This document shows, in pieces, positions 1-7,182 of a stretch of DNA of 38,108 bases (its first letter is position 1; every line of letters starts with the position of its first letter). The notes under the pieces are model-generated. The model saw only the letters and a list, made by a program, of their open reading frames with translations. It was not told the origin of the DNA and ran no database searches. The stretch is from Zoogloea sp. (GTDB lineage Bacteria > Pseudomonadota > Gammaproteobacteria > Burkholderiales > Rhodocyclaceae). The position numbers and the translations under genes are program-made. The stretch lies in the NCBI RefSeq assembly GCF_030157465.1, contig NZ_JAOAUU010000133.1:1-38108 (forward strand), in the 5' to 3' direction.

Positions 1-200
1 CGCATGTTTGAGCCCGCAGGGCGAGTTTGCGAAGACCCCGCACGGCATTGCCGGAGGGAGGGAACCCCCGAAGGGGGCGCGGCAGCGGGGTACGTTTTCT
101 TGCCTTCTTCTTTGTCGTACAACAAAGAAGAAGGTCGCCCGCCGGGGCGAGACCCGGCCAATGTGACGCTAAACACGGGAAATCCGTCCCGCAAGGCCTC
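1..200. repeat. Hairpin-rich intergenic segment at window edge
   Basis: No convincing gene. The segment holds a perfect 13-bp inverted repeat (CCTTCTTCTTTGT at 103-115 with its complement at 122-134) around a 6-nt loop, and a second stem TCGCCC/GGGCGA at 135-150. From memory, similar 'CCTTC..TTTG / CAAA..GAAGG / CGCCCGCCGGGGCGA' strings recur between genes in betaproteobacteria, so I read it as a dispersed intergenic repeat or the 3' tail of an upstream transcript. An open frame at 4-312 runs through the hairpins and has low-complexity, protein-unlike content. The repeat identity is inferred from recall, not from a second copy in this window. Confidence 0.35.
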
Positions 201-337
201 ACCAGTTCGCTGGTCGAATGGAATCAACCACCAAGGTTCGCGCAACGTGTGGAAAGCGCTTCCCACGACAGGTGAAACTCTCCAAGCCCGGCGGGCCTGC
301 CAGGAAGAGTGATTACACACTTAACGCGAACAGAGCC

Positions 338-366
338 AAAAAATTCAGGCAACACGGCGTTGCCTG
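338..366 (-). terminator. Minus-strand rho-independent terminator after the ADH-cupin pair
   Basis: CAGGCAAC (346-353) and GTTGCCTG (359-366) form an 8-bp stem with a 5-nt loop. On the minus strand it is followed by a run of six T (complement of A338-343). It lies 57 bases downstream of the cupin stop, so it would end that transcript. Confidence 0.6.
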
Positions 367-387
367 AAAAAGGAGGTGTGTGAGTCA

Positions 388-414
388 GGGGAAACGATCT
401 GTTTCCCCTTTTTT
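388..414 (+). terminator. Plus-strand rho-independent terminator
   Basis: GGGGAAAC (388-395) pairs with GTTTCCCC (401-408), and six T follow at 409-414. It ends plus-strand transcription entering from the left, and with the 338-366 hairpin it separates convergent transcription units. Confidence 0.7.
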
Positions 415-422
415 CCGATGGA

Positions 423-965
423 TCAGGCCGGACGCTGTGCCCCGATCAGCACAAAGAACATGCGCGCCGGGCGATTGCTGCGATTACGCCACGCATGGCG
501 GGTGCCGACCTGAACGACGACGTCTCCCTGGCTGAGCTGCTGCTCCCGTCCATTTCCCAGATCGAGCAGCATTTCACCCTCGACGACGACACCGTAGTCG
601 ATGGTCTGGGTCGTGTGGTAGCCCGAGCCGTCCAGCTCGAAGCTTTCAGCGAGGCCGGGCACACGTGCGCAAAACTCTTCGGCCGCCTTTTGCGGGTCGA
701 TGCCGGCGCCGGCGAGCTGGGCGTCCGGTGGAAACGTCACCATCAAGGCCGTGGTTTCGCCGAGCCCCGGCAGCACGGAACGCAGCGTGGCGGCCTCATC
801 CCGTGGGGTCGGTTCGATCACGGGATCTGGCCGGGTATGCCAGACACGCGAAACCGCGAAGCCCGGGGTATGCGTAAAGGGTTCGGAACCCGCCGGCACG
901 CCAAACAGCTTCAGCTCGGCAAGGCCGGCCGCGTCGTGTCCTGTGACAATACGATTAGCGCTCAT
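423..965 (-). CDS. Cupin-domain protein, function unknown
   Basis: A 180-residue protein whose C-terminal half is a single cupin_2 barrel. A conserved stretch around residues 115-170 reads GSGYHTTQTIDYGVVVEGEM, then LSQGDVVVQVGTRHAWRN, giving His and Asp/Glu positions typical of a metal-binding cupin. The first 90 residues show no domain I recognise. The start lies 17 bases after the upstream alcohol dehydrogenase stop, so the two are probably co-transcribed and end at the 338-366 terminator. No strong Shine-Dalgarno sequence is visible. Cupins of this size next to dehydrogenases often serve as small-molecule isomerases or dioxygenases or as ligand-binding proteins; nothing here fixes the substrate. 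The link to amine catabolism is positional only. Confidence 0.75.
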   Translation of the reverse strand: MSANRIVTGHDAAGLAELKLFGVPAGSEPFTHTPGFAVSRVWHTRPDPVIEPTPRDEAATLRSVLPGLGETTALMVTFPPDAQLAGAGIDPQKAAEEFCARVPGLAESFELDGSGYHTTQTIDYGVVVEGEMLLDLGNGREQQLSQGDVVVQVGTRHAWRNRSNRPARMFFVLIGAQRPA

Positions 966-982
966 TGTGAACAGGCCCGAAG

Positions 983-2086
983 TCAGTAGGCGATATGGAA
1001 GTTGGTGAAGCCGTTTCCGTGCGCCTCGATGTCCTGCAGCGCCTCGTTGATATTTTCGAGCCTGTAGGGTCTGGGCTCGAGAATGCTTAAATCGGCGGTT
1101 CCCGCGGCAATCATGGCGGCCATTTCATCGCCTTCGGCCGGCGTGAACCAGAGCGAGCCAATGTATTGCAGCTGAGCGCACATGAAGGGATGGGGGTCGA
1201 TGGGAATGGGGCCTGCCACGCCGCCAATCTGCACGATGCGGCCGCCACGGGCCACGGCCTTCATGGCATCCACCGAATAATCGGCGGAGGCCTTTGCGCC
1301 AAGGGTGTCCAGCATCACATCCACTCCATCGGGGATGAGCTTTCGCACCTGTGCCTGGATGCTGCCGTCTTCCCAGCAAACCGGAACGACCCGCGACGGG
1401 TCGAGCGCCACCAGGCGCGCCAGGGCGAGCGGATCACGCCCGGCCACGACGACGCGTCCCGCGCCGAAAGCGAGCGCCAGGATTGCCGCCCCGACGCCGA
1501 GAGTCCCTGTGGCACCGAGAATCAGGATGTCCTGCCCGGGGCGAAGGCCGGATTTGCGGATCGCGGAGTAGGCCGTCCCCAGATAGCCAAGGCGCGCGCC
1601 ATGGGCGATGGGCATGCTCTGGGGAAGGCGGACGAGATTCGTCGTGGGGGCGATGGTGTATTCCCCGTAGCCCGCATAGGGATACTTTCTGAAAATGGAT
1701 TCGGAGTTCTCCCCGAACCCGAAGTAACCCATGAAGGTATAGCTGTCGCAACGCGTGGGCTCTCCGCGTTTGCAGTGACGGCATTCGCCGCAGCCAACGC
1801 CGGGGTTCACATAAACCCGATCGCCGGGTTTAAAGGCGCTGACCCCTTCTCCAACGGCCGCAACCGTCCCGGCGGCATCCAGCCCGAAGATGGCGGGTAG
1901 CGCCGGCAGCGGCAAAAAGGGGTACCAGCTTGGAAAGTGGGTTACCACGTTGCGGAGATTGGGAATGATCCCGCAGGTTTCGACGCGCACCAGCACATCG
2001 CCTTTTCCCGGCACGGGAACGGGCAGGTCGTCGATCTGGAATTTCCCGCCGATTTCGTGCAGACGAGCGGCTTTCATCGCATTCAT
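983..2086 (-). CDS. Zinc-type alcohol dehydrogenase (MDR superfamily)
   Basis: A 367-residue medium-chain dehydrogenase/reductase with an N-terminal GroES-like domain and a C-terminal Rossmann domain (ILGATGTLGVGAAILAL). Four cysteines in the spacing C-x2-C-x2-C-x7-C (GCGECRHCKRGEPTRC) match the structural zinc site. The usual catalytic GHE motif is replaced by GLD (PAIFGLDAAG), so the catalytic zinc site is altered; the substrate is not predictable. The frame stays open to 2137, but I chose the ATG at 2086 (MNAMKAARL) because AGGAGA lies 6 bases upstream; ATG at 2077 is an alternative. It heads a two-gene unit with the cupin. A palindromic box lies about 180 bases upstream (2267-2279). Confidence 0.85.
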   Translation of the reverse strand: MNAMKAARLHEIGGKFQIDDLPVPVPGKGDVLVRVETCGIIPNLRNVVTHFPSWYPFLPLPALPAIFGLDAAGTVAAVGEGVSAFKPGDRVYVNPGVGCGECRHCKRGEPTRCDSYTFMGYFGFGENSESIFRKYPYAGYGEYTIAPTTNLVRLPQSMPIAHGARLGYLGTAYSAIRKSGLRPGQDILILGATGTLGVGAAILALAFGAGRVVVAGRDPLALARLVALDPSRVVPVCWEDGSIQAQVRKLIPDGVDVMLDTLGAKASADYSVDAMKAVARGGRIVQIGGVAGPIPIDPHPFMCAQLQYIGSLWFTPAEGDEMAAMIAAGTADLSILEPRPYRLENINEALQDIEAHGNGFTNFHIAY

Positions 2087-2440
2087 TGATTGTCTCCTGG
2101 TTGTCATTGGCCGGGCCACGGTCGGGCGTCGGCTCATATCGTCAGGCTGAGTTGCGTCGGGGCAGAGCCGCCTCGCCGCGAGTCCGATTGAACATCTGAG
2201 AGGCTGGGCAAAGGCGGATCCGAATCTCCCGATAACTGGGCAAACCGAGCCGTGGGAAATGCCCTGGAAATACTATTTCGGGGGTAAGCATTCGACGCTC
2301 CAATCCCCGCTCGGCTTGTCCCGCTGGCGCACAAATGCAAGGGTGGGGGCTGCGTGACGGATGGAAATCGCTGCACATGCGCAGCTGTTTCCGGGCCCTC
2401 CGAAGGCATCACAGGTTCGATGCGTGTCGGGCGCGCCAAA
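2087..2440. other. Intergenic region upstream of the alcohol dehydrogenase
   Basis: About 350 bases without a supportable gene. A minus-strand frame covers 2134-2448, but its composition is low-complexity and it has no domain. The region should contain the promoter for the dehydrogenase-cupin pair. The only distinctive element is the 13-bp palindrome at 2267-2279, related to sequence ahead of the GcvT-led operon near 15.95 kb. Confidence 0.5.
2267..2279. promoter_or_regulatory. Palindrome GAAATA-C-TATTTC, candidate regulator site
   Basis: A perfect 6-bp inverted repeat around one base, 181-193 bases upstream of the dehydrogenase start. The flanks GG...GGGGG extend a resemblance to 15949-15977 (shared GGAAATACTA, then TACTAYTTCGGGG). 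This suggests one regulator acting on both transcripts; the regulator is unknown. Confidence 0.3.
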
Positions 2441-2479
2441 AAAAACAATGGGTTAGATCGGTGGATCTAACCCATTTTT
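2441..2479. terminator. Bidirectional terminator after folB
   Basis: ATGGGTTAGATC (2448-2459) pairs perfectly with GATCTAACCCAT (2464-2475) around a 4-nt loop. Five T follow on the plus strand, and on the minus strand the stem is followed by TGTTTTTTT. It lies about 75 bases past the folB stop and would end the long left amine operon. Confidence 0.75.
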
Positions 2480-2552
2480 GTTTCTGGCCCAGCCTTGGCC
2501 CGGATGCGGGCAATTCAATTCATGCGGGGCGAGTTGTTTGTAACGCTAGACC

Positions 2553-2948
2553 CTACAGGGCCGCCGTGATCGCCTTGACCGTCTCCGTCCGCCATGTGCC
2601 GGTTCGGGTTACCGAGACCCGTCGTGCCTTGGGCACCGCCAGGGGTTTTGCGATGGTCACTTCCGCCCGCTTGACCGGAAAGCGTCTGGCCAGCGTGTCG
2701 AGCATGGCCTGGCTCAGATGTTCGAGCAGGTGGAAGTGACGGGTGGCGAGAAGGGCTTCGAGGCATTGGACGATCTGGTCGTAATCCACGGTGTGGCGGA
2801 TGTCGTCGCTGCGGGCCGCGAGGGTGCCGTCGATTGCGAGCTGCAGGTCGATCTCCAGTGGCTGGCGGGCGGCGAGTTCGTGGGGGTAGATGCCGATGGA
2901 GGCGTCGAGGCTGAGGCCTTCGAGACGGATGAGGCAGTCGTGTTCCAT
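2553..2948 (-). CDS. folB: Dihydroneopterin aldolase FolB
   Basis: A 131-residue protein of the usual length for FolB, matching the family throughout (LIRLEGLSLDASIGIYPHE at the start, TVDYDQIVQCLEALLATRHFHLLEHLSQ in the middle, VTIAKPLAVPKARRVSV near the end with the conserved Lys). FolB converts 7,8-dihydroneopterin to 6-hydroxymethyl-dihydropterin plus glycolaldehyde in cytosolic folate synthesis. It starts one base after the folD stop, so it is translationally coupled as the last gene of the left operon. Its presence suggests raised tetrahydrofolate supply for the C1 units released by amine demethylation. The FolX epimerase is a close relative and cannot be wholly excluded. Confidence 0.85.
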   Translation of the reverse strand: MEHDCLIRLEGLSLDASIGIYPHELAARQPLEIDLQLAIDGTLAARSDDIRHTVDYDQIVQCLEALLATRHFHLLEHLSQAMLDTLARRFPVKRAEVTIAKPLAVPKARRVSVTRTGTWRTETVKAITAAL

Positions 2949-2949
2949 G

Positions 2950-3855
2950 TCAGGCTCCCTTGAGGATGGGGGCTTCCCATTCCTGGTAGTCGTCGGCGTG
3001 GCGCAGTCGGAGCGCGCGCTCGGCGGATCGGAGGGTGTTTTCGATGAGCATGGTGACGGTCATCGGTCCGACGCCGCCGGGGACGGGGGTGATCCAGCTG
3101 GCCTTTTCCTTGACGCCGTTGAAGTCCACGTCGCCGACGATTTTGCCGTCCGGGAGGCGGTTGATGCCCACGTCGATGACGATGGCGCCGTGCTTGACCA
3201 TCTGGGGCACGATCAGCCCGGGTCGGCCGGCGGCGACGATGAGGATGTCGGCGAGGATGGTGTGCTGGGCCAGATCGCGTGTTCTGGCGTGGCAGATGGT
3301 GACGGTGGCCTCGCGCTGCAGCAGCATCAGGGCCATGGGCTTGCCGACGATGTTGCTGGCGCCGACGACGACGACGTTCTTGCCGGCCACCTCGGTGCCC
3401 GTGGTGTCGAGCAGCAGTTGCACGCCGTAGGGCGTGCAAGGCGGAAAGATGGTGTTGCCGACGACCAGCCCGCCGACGTTGTAGAGGTGAAAGCCATCGA
3501 CGTCCTTGTGCACCGAAATGGCCTCGAGCACGCTGCGCCCGTCGATGTGAGGCGGCAGCGGGAGCTGGATCAGGATGCCGTGGACGGCCGGATCGGCGTT
3601 GAGTCGGGCGATGGTGGCGAGGACTTCGGCCTGCGGGGTGTCGTCGGGCAGGGCGATGTGGAAGGAGCGCACGCCGCACTCCTCGCAGGCCTTGACCTTG
3701 TTGCCGACATAGACGCGGGAAGCGGGGTTGTCGCCGACGAGGATGACGGCGAGGCCTGGGGTGACGCCCTGTTCGACGAGTGCGGCGACGCGGGTCTTGA
3801 AGCCCTCGCGCAGCTGTCTGGAAAGGGCCTTGCCGTCGATGATCTGGGCGGTCAC
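2950..3855 (-). CDS. folD: Bifunctional methylene-H4F dehydrogenase / methenyl-H4F cyclohydrolase FolD
   Basis: A 301-residue FolD of normal length. Visible motifs are YVGNKVKACEECG (Tyr49 and the catalytic Lys53 of the cyclohydrolase site), VHGILIQLPLP, DVDGFH, and PGGVGPMTVTML near the C-terminus, with a Rossmann stretch VVVVGASNIVGKPMALML. The enzyme oxidises 5,10-methylene-H4F to methenyl-H4F with NADP and hydrolyses it to 10-formyl-H4F in the cytosol. In this locus the methylene-H4F would come from MgdC, Tdm and the GcvT-like protein, and the formyl-H4F would go to PurU. The gene lies 196 bases after mgsC, with a repeat pair in the gap, and one base before folB. Confidence 0.95.
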   Translation of the reverse strand: MTAQIIDGKALSRQLREGFKTRVAALVEQGVTPGLAVILVGDNPASRVYVGNKVKACEECGVRSFHIALPDDTPQAEVLATIARLNADPAVHGILIQLPLPPHIDGRSVLEAISVHKDVDGFHLYNVGGLVVGNTIFPPCTPYGVQLLLDTTGTEVAGKNVVVVGASNIVGKPMALMLLQREATVTICHARTRDLAQHTILADILIVAAGRPGLIVPQMVKHGAIVIDVGINRLPDGKIVGDVDFNGVKEKASWITPVPGGVGPMTVTMLIENTLRSAERALRLRHADDYQEWEAPILKGA

Positions 3856-3930
3856 GGGGAAGTCTCCGGAAAAATGGGGGATGGAGTTACGTCGGTCGGC
3901 TTTTCCCGTGGCGGCCGCAGCGCGGGATGT

Positions 3931-4032
3931 GTCGGGTTACGCTGCGCTAACCCGACCTACGCGATGGGGTGCGGATGGGGTCGTAGTGCGGATGGGTCGT
4001 AGGTCGGGTTAGCCCAAAGGGCGTAACCCGAC
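3931..4032. repeat. Inverted pair of GTCGGGTTA...TAACCCGAC repeats
   Basis: Two palindromic copies lie in opposite orientation: 3931-3961 (GTCGGGTTA - CGCTGCGC - TAACCCGAC followed by CTACG) and 3998-4032 (CGTAG then GTCGGGTTA - GCCCAAAGGGCG - TAACCCGAC). Each is a stem-loop, and each carries GTAG at its outer edge in REP fashion. The sequence is a commonly seen intergenic repeat in proteobacteria, here between mgsC and folD. It is a different family from the GTAGGGGCGACTTCAG elements. Confidence 0.7.
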
Positions 4033-4051
4033 AAACAGCCCCGCCGGTTGC

Positions 4052-5413
4052 TCAGAAGCCCCGGCCCGGAATCCAGTTGGTACCCGCCAGCGGCACGCCG
4101 GCCATGGCGGCGGCTTCGATGGTGAGGGCCACCAGGTCTTCCGGCTCCAGGTGATGCACGTTCTGCTTGCCGCAGGCCCGGGCGATGGTGGTGAGTTCCA
4201 TGTTCAGGGTCTTGAGGTAGTTCTTGAGGTGCTTGGCACCGACCGCCGGCGACAGGCGCTGCTCCAGGATGGCGTCCTGGGTGGTGATGCCCACCGGGCA
4301 CTTGCCGGTGTGGCAGTGGTGGCAGAAGCCCGGCGACGTGCCGAGCGCGTTGTAGTCGGCGATGGCGTCGTGGTGACCACCGTTCTGGAAGTAGGTCTCG
4401 CCGTTGCAGCCCAGGGCCACCAGCACGCCCTGGCCGATGGCCACCGCGTCGGCGCCCATCGCCAGCGCCTTGGCCACGTCGGCGCCGGTGCGGATGCCGC
4501 CGGAGACGATGAGCTGGACCTTGCCCTTCATGTCCAGGTCTTCCAGGGCATCGACGGCCTGGCGCACGGCGGCCAGGGTCGGGATGCCCACGTGCTCGAT
4601 GAAGCAGGTCTGGGTGGCGGCGGTGCCCCCCTGCATGCCATCCACCACCACCACGTCGGCGCCGGAATGCACGGCCAGCTTCACGTCGTTGAAGGTGCGG
4701 GTGGCGCCGACCTTCACGTAGATGGGCTTCTCCCAGTCGGTGATTTCGCGCAGTTCCTGGATCTTGATGGCCAGGTCATCCGGGCCGGTCCAGTCCGGGT
4801 GACGGCACGCGGAGCGCTGGTCCACGCCTTCCGGCAGGGTGCGCATCTTGGCGACGCGGGGGTTCACCTTCTGGCCCAGCAGCATGCCGCCGCCGCCCGG
4901 TTTGGCGCCCTGGCCGATCACCACCTCGATGGCATCGGCCTTGCGAACGTCGTCCGGGTTGAAGCCGTAGCGGGACGGCAGGCACTGGTACACCAGGATC
5001 TTGGAGGAGCGGCGCTCTTCCGGCGTCATGCCACCGTCGCCGGTGGTGGTGGAGGTGCCCATCTCGGTGGCGGCCAGGCCCAGGGCTTCCTTCACGTTGG
5101 CGGAGAGGGCGCCGAAGCTCATGCCGGCGACGGTGATCGGGATGTCCAGCTCGATCGGCTTCTTGGCGAAGCGGGTGCCGAGGAGCGTCTTGGTGATGCA
5201 CTTCTCCCGGTAGCCCTCGAGGGGGTAGCGGGACATGGACGCGCCGAGGAAGACCAGGTCGTCGAAGTTGGGCAGCTTGCGCTTGGCGCCCATGCCGCGG
5301 ATTTCGTACAGGCCGTGGGCGGCCGCGTTGCGGATGTAGTCGAGGGTCTTGCGGTCGTAGCCGTAGGATTCCTCGCGGGAGAGATTCTTGAACTGCACGG
5401 GTTTGGTTTCCAT
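4052..5413 (-). CDS. mgsC: N-methylglutamate synthase FMN/FeS subunit (GltB2/GlxD-like)
   Basis: A 453-residue FMN-binding glutamate synthase-family protein. It has the TIM-barrel flavin region (IPITVAGMSFGALS near 91-104, TGDGGMTPEER, GQGAKPGGGGMLLG near 167-180, SGGIRTGADVAKALAMGADAVAIG near 304-327) and an FeS cysteine set (C364, C367, C372). In the N-methylglutamate (NMG) pathway, MgsC with MgsA and MgsB makes N-methylglutamate from gamma-glutamylmethylamide or methylamine and glutamate. The ATG at 5413 is preceded by GAGGAG at 7 bases; a TTG at 5428 is poorer. GlxD-type paralogues of unknown substrate look the same, so the assignment rests on the adjacent mgsA, mgsB, gmaS and mgd genes. 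Confidence 0.85.
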   Translation of the reverse strand: METKPVQFKNLSREESYGYDRKTLDYIRNAAAHGLYEIRGMGAKRKLPNFDDLVFLGASMSRYPLEGYREKCITKTLLGTRFAKKPIELDIPITVAGMSFGALSANVKEALGLAATEMGTSTTTGDGGMTPEERRSSKILVYQCLPSRYGFNPDDVRKADAIEVVIGQGAKPGGGGMLLGQKVNPRVAKMRTLPEGVDQRSACRHPDWTGPDDLAIKIQELREITDWEKPIYVKVGATRTFNDVKLAVHSGADVVVVDGMQGGTAATQTCFIEHVGIPTLAAVRQAVDALEDLDMKGKVQLIVSGGIRTGADVAKALAMGADAVAIGQGVLVALGCNGETYFQNGGHHDAIADYNALGTSPGFCHHCHTGKCPVGITTQDAILEQRLSPAVGAKHLKNYLKTLNMELTTIARACGKQNVHHLEPEDLVALTIEAAAMAGVPLAGTNWIPGRGF

Positions 5414-5491
5414 GGTGGAACTCCTCAAAATTCGTCGGCTAAGTCCGTCTGCCGGTGGGGCAGGCCGCGGCTTGCGGCCCGCCTGGCCTGA

Positions 5492-6181
5492 TCAATATTC
5501 CTGGTTCGCGTCGGCGTTCCAGTGGTACAGGGAGCGCTTGGAGGCGATGCGCCGGAAGGCCTTGGGGTCGTGGTCGAGGCCGGCCTGGTCGAGCAGGCTG
5601 GCGACGGCGGCGATGTCTTCGTCCGTCATCGGTTCGTACTGGGCGTCGGCGCCGAGGGATTTGACGCTGCCCTTCACGTACAGCACCGCTTCGTAGAGCG
5701 AGTCGCCCAGCGCGTCGCCGGCGTTGCCGCAGATCACCATGCGGCCGGCCTGGGCCATGAAGGCGGAGAAGCTGCCCACCGAGCCGCCGACGACGATGTT
5801 GCCGCCCTTGAGCGAGATGCCGCAGCGCAGGCCGGCGTCGCCCTCGATGACCAGCAGGCCGCCGTGGGCCGAGGCGCCGGCGCCGTTGCTGGCGAAGCCC
5901 TTGACGTGCACCTTGCCGCTCATCATGTTTTCGGCCACGCCGGTGCCGGCGCTGCCGGTGATGGTGACGGTGGCCGTCTTGTTCATGCCGCCGGCGTAGT
6001 AGCCGGCATGGCCGACCACTTCCACTTCGATGGGGCAATCCAGGCCGACGGCAATGTTGTGGGCACCGTCCGGGTTGAGGACGCTTACGTGGCCGACTTT
6101 GCCTTCCTTGGCACCCGTGTGCAGGAAGGTATTGAGCTCCCGCAGGGGCTGTGCGGCCAGGTCGAAGGTCAGGCGTTCCAT
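5492..6181 (-). CDS. mgsB: N-methylglutamate synthase GXGXG subunit (GltB3/GlxC-like)
   Basis: A 229-residue protein made of the GXGXG beta-helix found at the C-terminus of glutamate synthase large subunits. The Gly-rich coils are visible (GHAGYYAGGMN, GSAGTGVAENMMSG, GGLLVIEGDAG, GGNIVVGGSVGS, GRMVICGNAGDALG). In stand-alone form it bridges the amidotransferase and FMN subunits of the three-part N-methylglutamate synthase. The start overlaps the last 13 bases of mgsA, with GAGGAG upstream, so the pair is translationally coupled; mgsC follows after 78 bases. About 60 residues after the beta-helix form a helical tail rich in acidic residues. Confidence 0.85.
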   Translation of the reverse strand: MERLTFDLAAQPLRELNTFLHTGAKEGKVGHVSVLNPDGAHNIAVGLDCPIEVEVVGHAGYYAGGMNKTATVTITGSAGTGVAENMMSGKVHVKGFASNGAGASAHGGLLVIEGDAGLRCGISLKGGNIVVGGSVGSFSAFMAQAGRMVICGNAGDALGDSLYEAVLYVKGSVKSLGADAQYEPMTDEDIAAVASLLDQAGLDHDPKAFRRIASKRSLYHWNADANQEY

Positions 6182-7077
6182 ACGTACATCTCCTCGGGGG
6201 CAGGTTCAAAAACGTTGGCGTGCTTGATGCCGGGCAGGTGGGCCAGGGACCGGAACTCGGAGGCGATGGCCACGTAGTCGTCGGTCTCGGCCACCACCGC
6301 CGGCTTGCAGGCGAAGGGGTCGCGGATCAGGGCCAGCTTGTCCGGCGTGCCCATCAGGAAGGTGAAGAAGCCGTCGAGTTCCTCGAAGCCCTTCTGCAGC
6401 GCGGTTTCCAGGTCGTCGCCTTCACGCAGGCGCCATTCCAGGAAGCGGCAGGCGGCCTCGGTGTCGTTGTCGGTCTCGAAGGTGATGCCCCGCGGTTCCA
6501 GCATGCGGCGGATGCCGTTGGGGTTGGAGAGCGAGCCGTTATGCACCAGGCAAAAATCCTCGCCGGCGGTGAAGGGGTGGGCGCGGTCGGGCGTCACGGC
6601 GGATTCGGTGGCCATCCGGGTGTGGCCGACCAGGTGCGAGCCGGTCAGCTTGTCGAAGCCGTAGCGGGCGGCAACGGAAGCCGGGGTGCCGATGTCCTTG
6701 TAGAGGTCGATGCTGCGCCCGGTGGACAGGATGTGCAGCTTGGGGTGGTGTTCCTTGATCCAGCGCTTGACCACCGTGGGGGCGATGTCGAAGCTCAGGA
6801 TGGCGTGGTTGCCCTTGGGCTCCACGGCGGCGGTGACGCCCAGGTGGCCTTTCAGTTCGTGGGTGAGGCCGAGCCAGTTGAAGTCGGCGCCGTCATCCGT
6901 GAGGCCGGAGTAGAGGCTGATCTTGCGTTCGTTTTCGGCCAGCGGCGTGCCGAACACCGCCAGGCCGGCGGAGTCGGGGCCGCGCTCGGTCATGCCGATG
7001 AGCATGGGCACCATCAGCGCGCCGAGTTGTTCCCGCAGGGCCGGTGTCTTCACCAGCAGTCCAACGATTCCACACAT
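6169..7077 (-). CDS. mgsA: N-methylglutamate synthase amidotransferase subunit (class II GATase, GlxB-like)
   Basis: A 302-residue class II glutamine amidotransferase. Placing the start at 7077 makes Cys2 the N-terminal nucleophile (MCGIVGLL), as the family requires, with AAGGAGA upstream; the longer frame to 7131 would bury it and run into a repeat. Other motifs are ERGPDSAGLAVFG, GHTRMATES (glutamine-binding Arg), HNGSLSN and ETDNDTEA. In the complex it would strip the amide or methylamide group from the gamma-glutamyl donor and pass the amine to the FMN subunit. It is preceded by a REP-like element (7095-7162) and gmaS and overlaps mgsB. A PurF-like enzyme is ruled out by the absence of a phosphoribosyltransferase domain. 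Confidence 0.85.
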   Translation of the reverse strand: MCGIVGLLVKTPALREQLGALMVPMLIGMTERGPDSAGLAVFGTPLAENERKISLYSGLTDDGADFNWLGLTHELKGHLGVTAAVEPKGNHAILSFDIAPTVVKRWIKEHHPKLHILSTGRSIDLYKDIGTPASVAARYGFDKLTGSHLVGHTRMATESAVTPDRAHPFTAGEDFCLVHNGSLSNPNGIRRMLEPRGITFETDNDTEAACRFLEWRLREGDDLETALQKGFEELDGFFTFLMGTPDKLALIRDPFACKPAVVAETDDYVAIASEFRSLAHLPGIKHANVFEPAPEEMYVWNA

Positions 7078-7094
7078 GCTTGTTTCTCCTTCAT

Positions 7095-7162
7095 GTAGGG
7101 GCGACTTCAGTCGCCCACGGAGGTTGATCAAGGTTCGGATGGGCGACTGAAGTCGCCCCTAC
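7095..7162. repeat. GTAG-headed REP-doublet-like element, copy A
   Basis: GTAG followed by GGGCGACTTCAGTCGCCC, a 28-base spacer, then the inverse ending in CTAC. Each arm is a 7-bp stem with a TTCA-type loop, and the two arms can also pair with one another. It fills the gmaS-mgsA gap. Confidence 0.85.
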
Positions 7163-7182
7163 AGAGTCACCCTTACAGGGGG

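Larger units (their letters stand above)
180..414 (+). ncRNA. Candidate structured RNA ending in a terminator
   Basis: This gene-free stretch can fold into several nested stems on the plus strand: ACCAG-TTCG-CTGGT with a UUCG tetraloop (201-214), an almost perfect 18-bp palindrome (249-266), ACTCT/AGAGT enclosing GCCCGGCGGGC (about 277-309), and ACACAC/GTGTGT (315-320 with 376-381) enclosing the 346-366 hairpin. It ends with a plus-strand terminator at 388-414. I do not recognise a known riboswitch or sRNA family. It could equally be the trailer of a plus-strand gene that ends left of the window. Confidence 0.25.

Noticed and set aside
4-312. Plus-strand open frame of about 100 codons at the left edge
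   Set aside because: It runs through perfect hairpins and repeat-like DNA and its product is low-complexity; better explained as an intergenic repeat and RNA.
180-390. Glycine, cobalamin or THF riboswitch
   Set aside because: Structured stems are present, but the conserved core boxes of these classes are not, and the plus-strand element does not precede a plus-strand gene.
4151-5491. Plus-strand open frame opposite mgsC, and similar ones at 7225-8550, 14845-15879 and 34809-35960
   Set aside because: All lie antisense to well-recognised genes and have shadow composition without ribosome sites or motifs.
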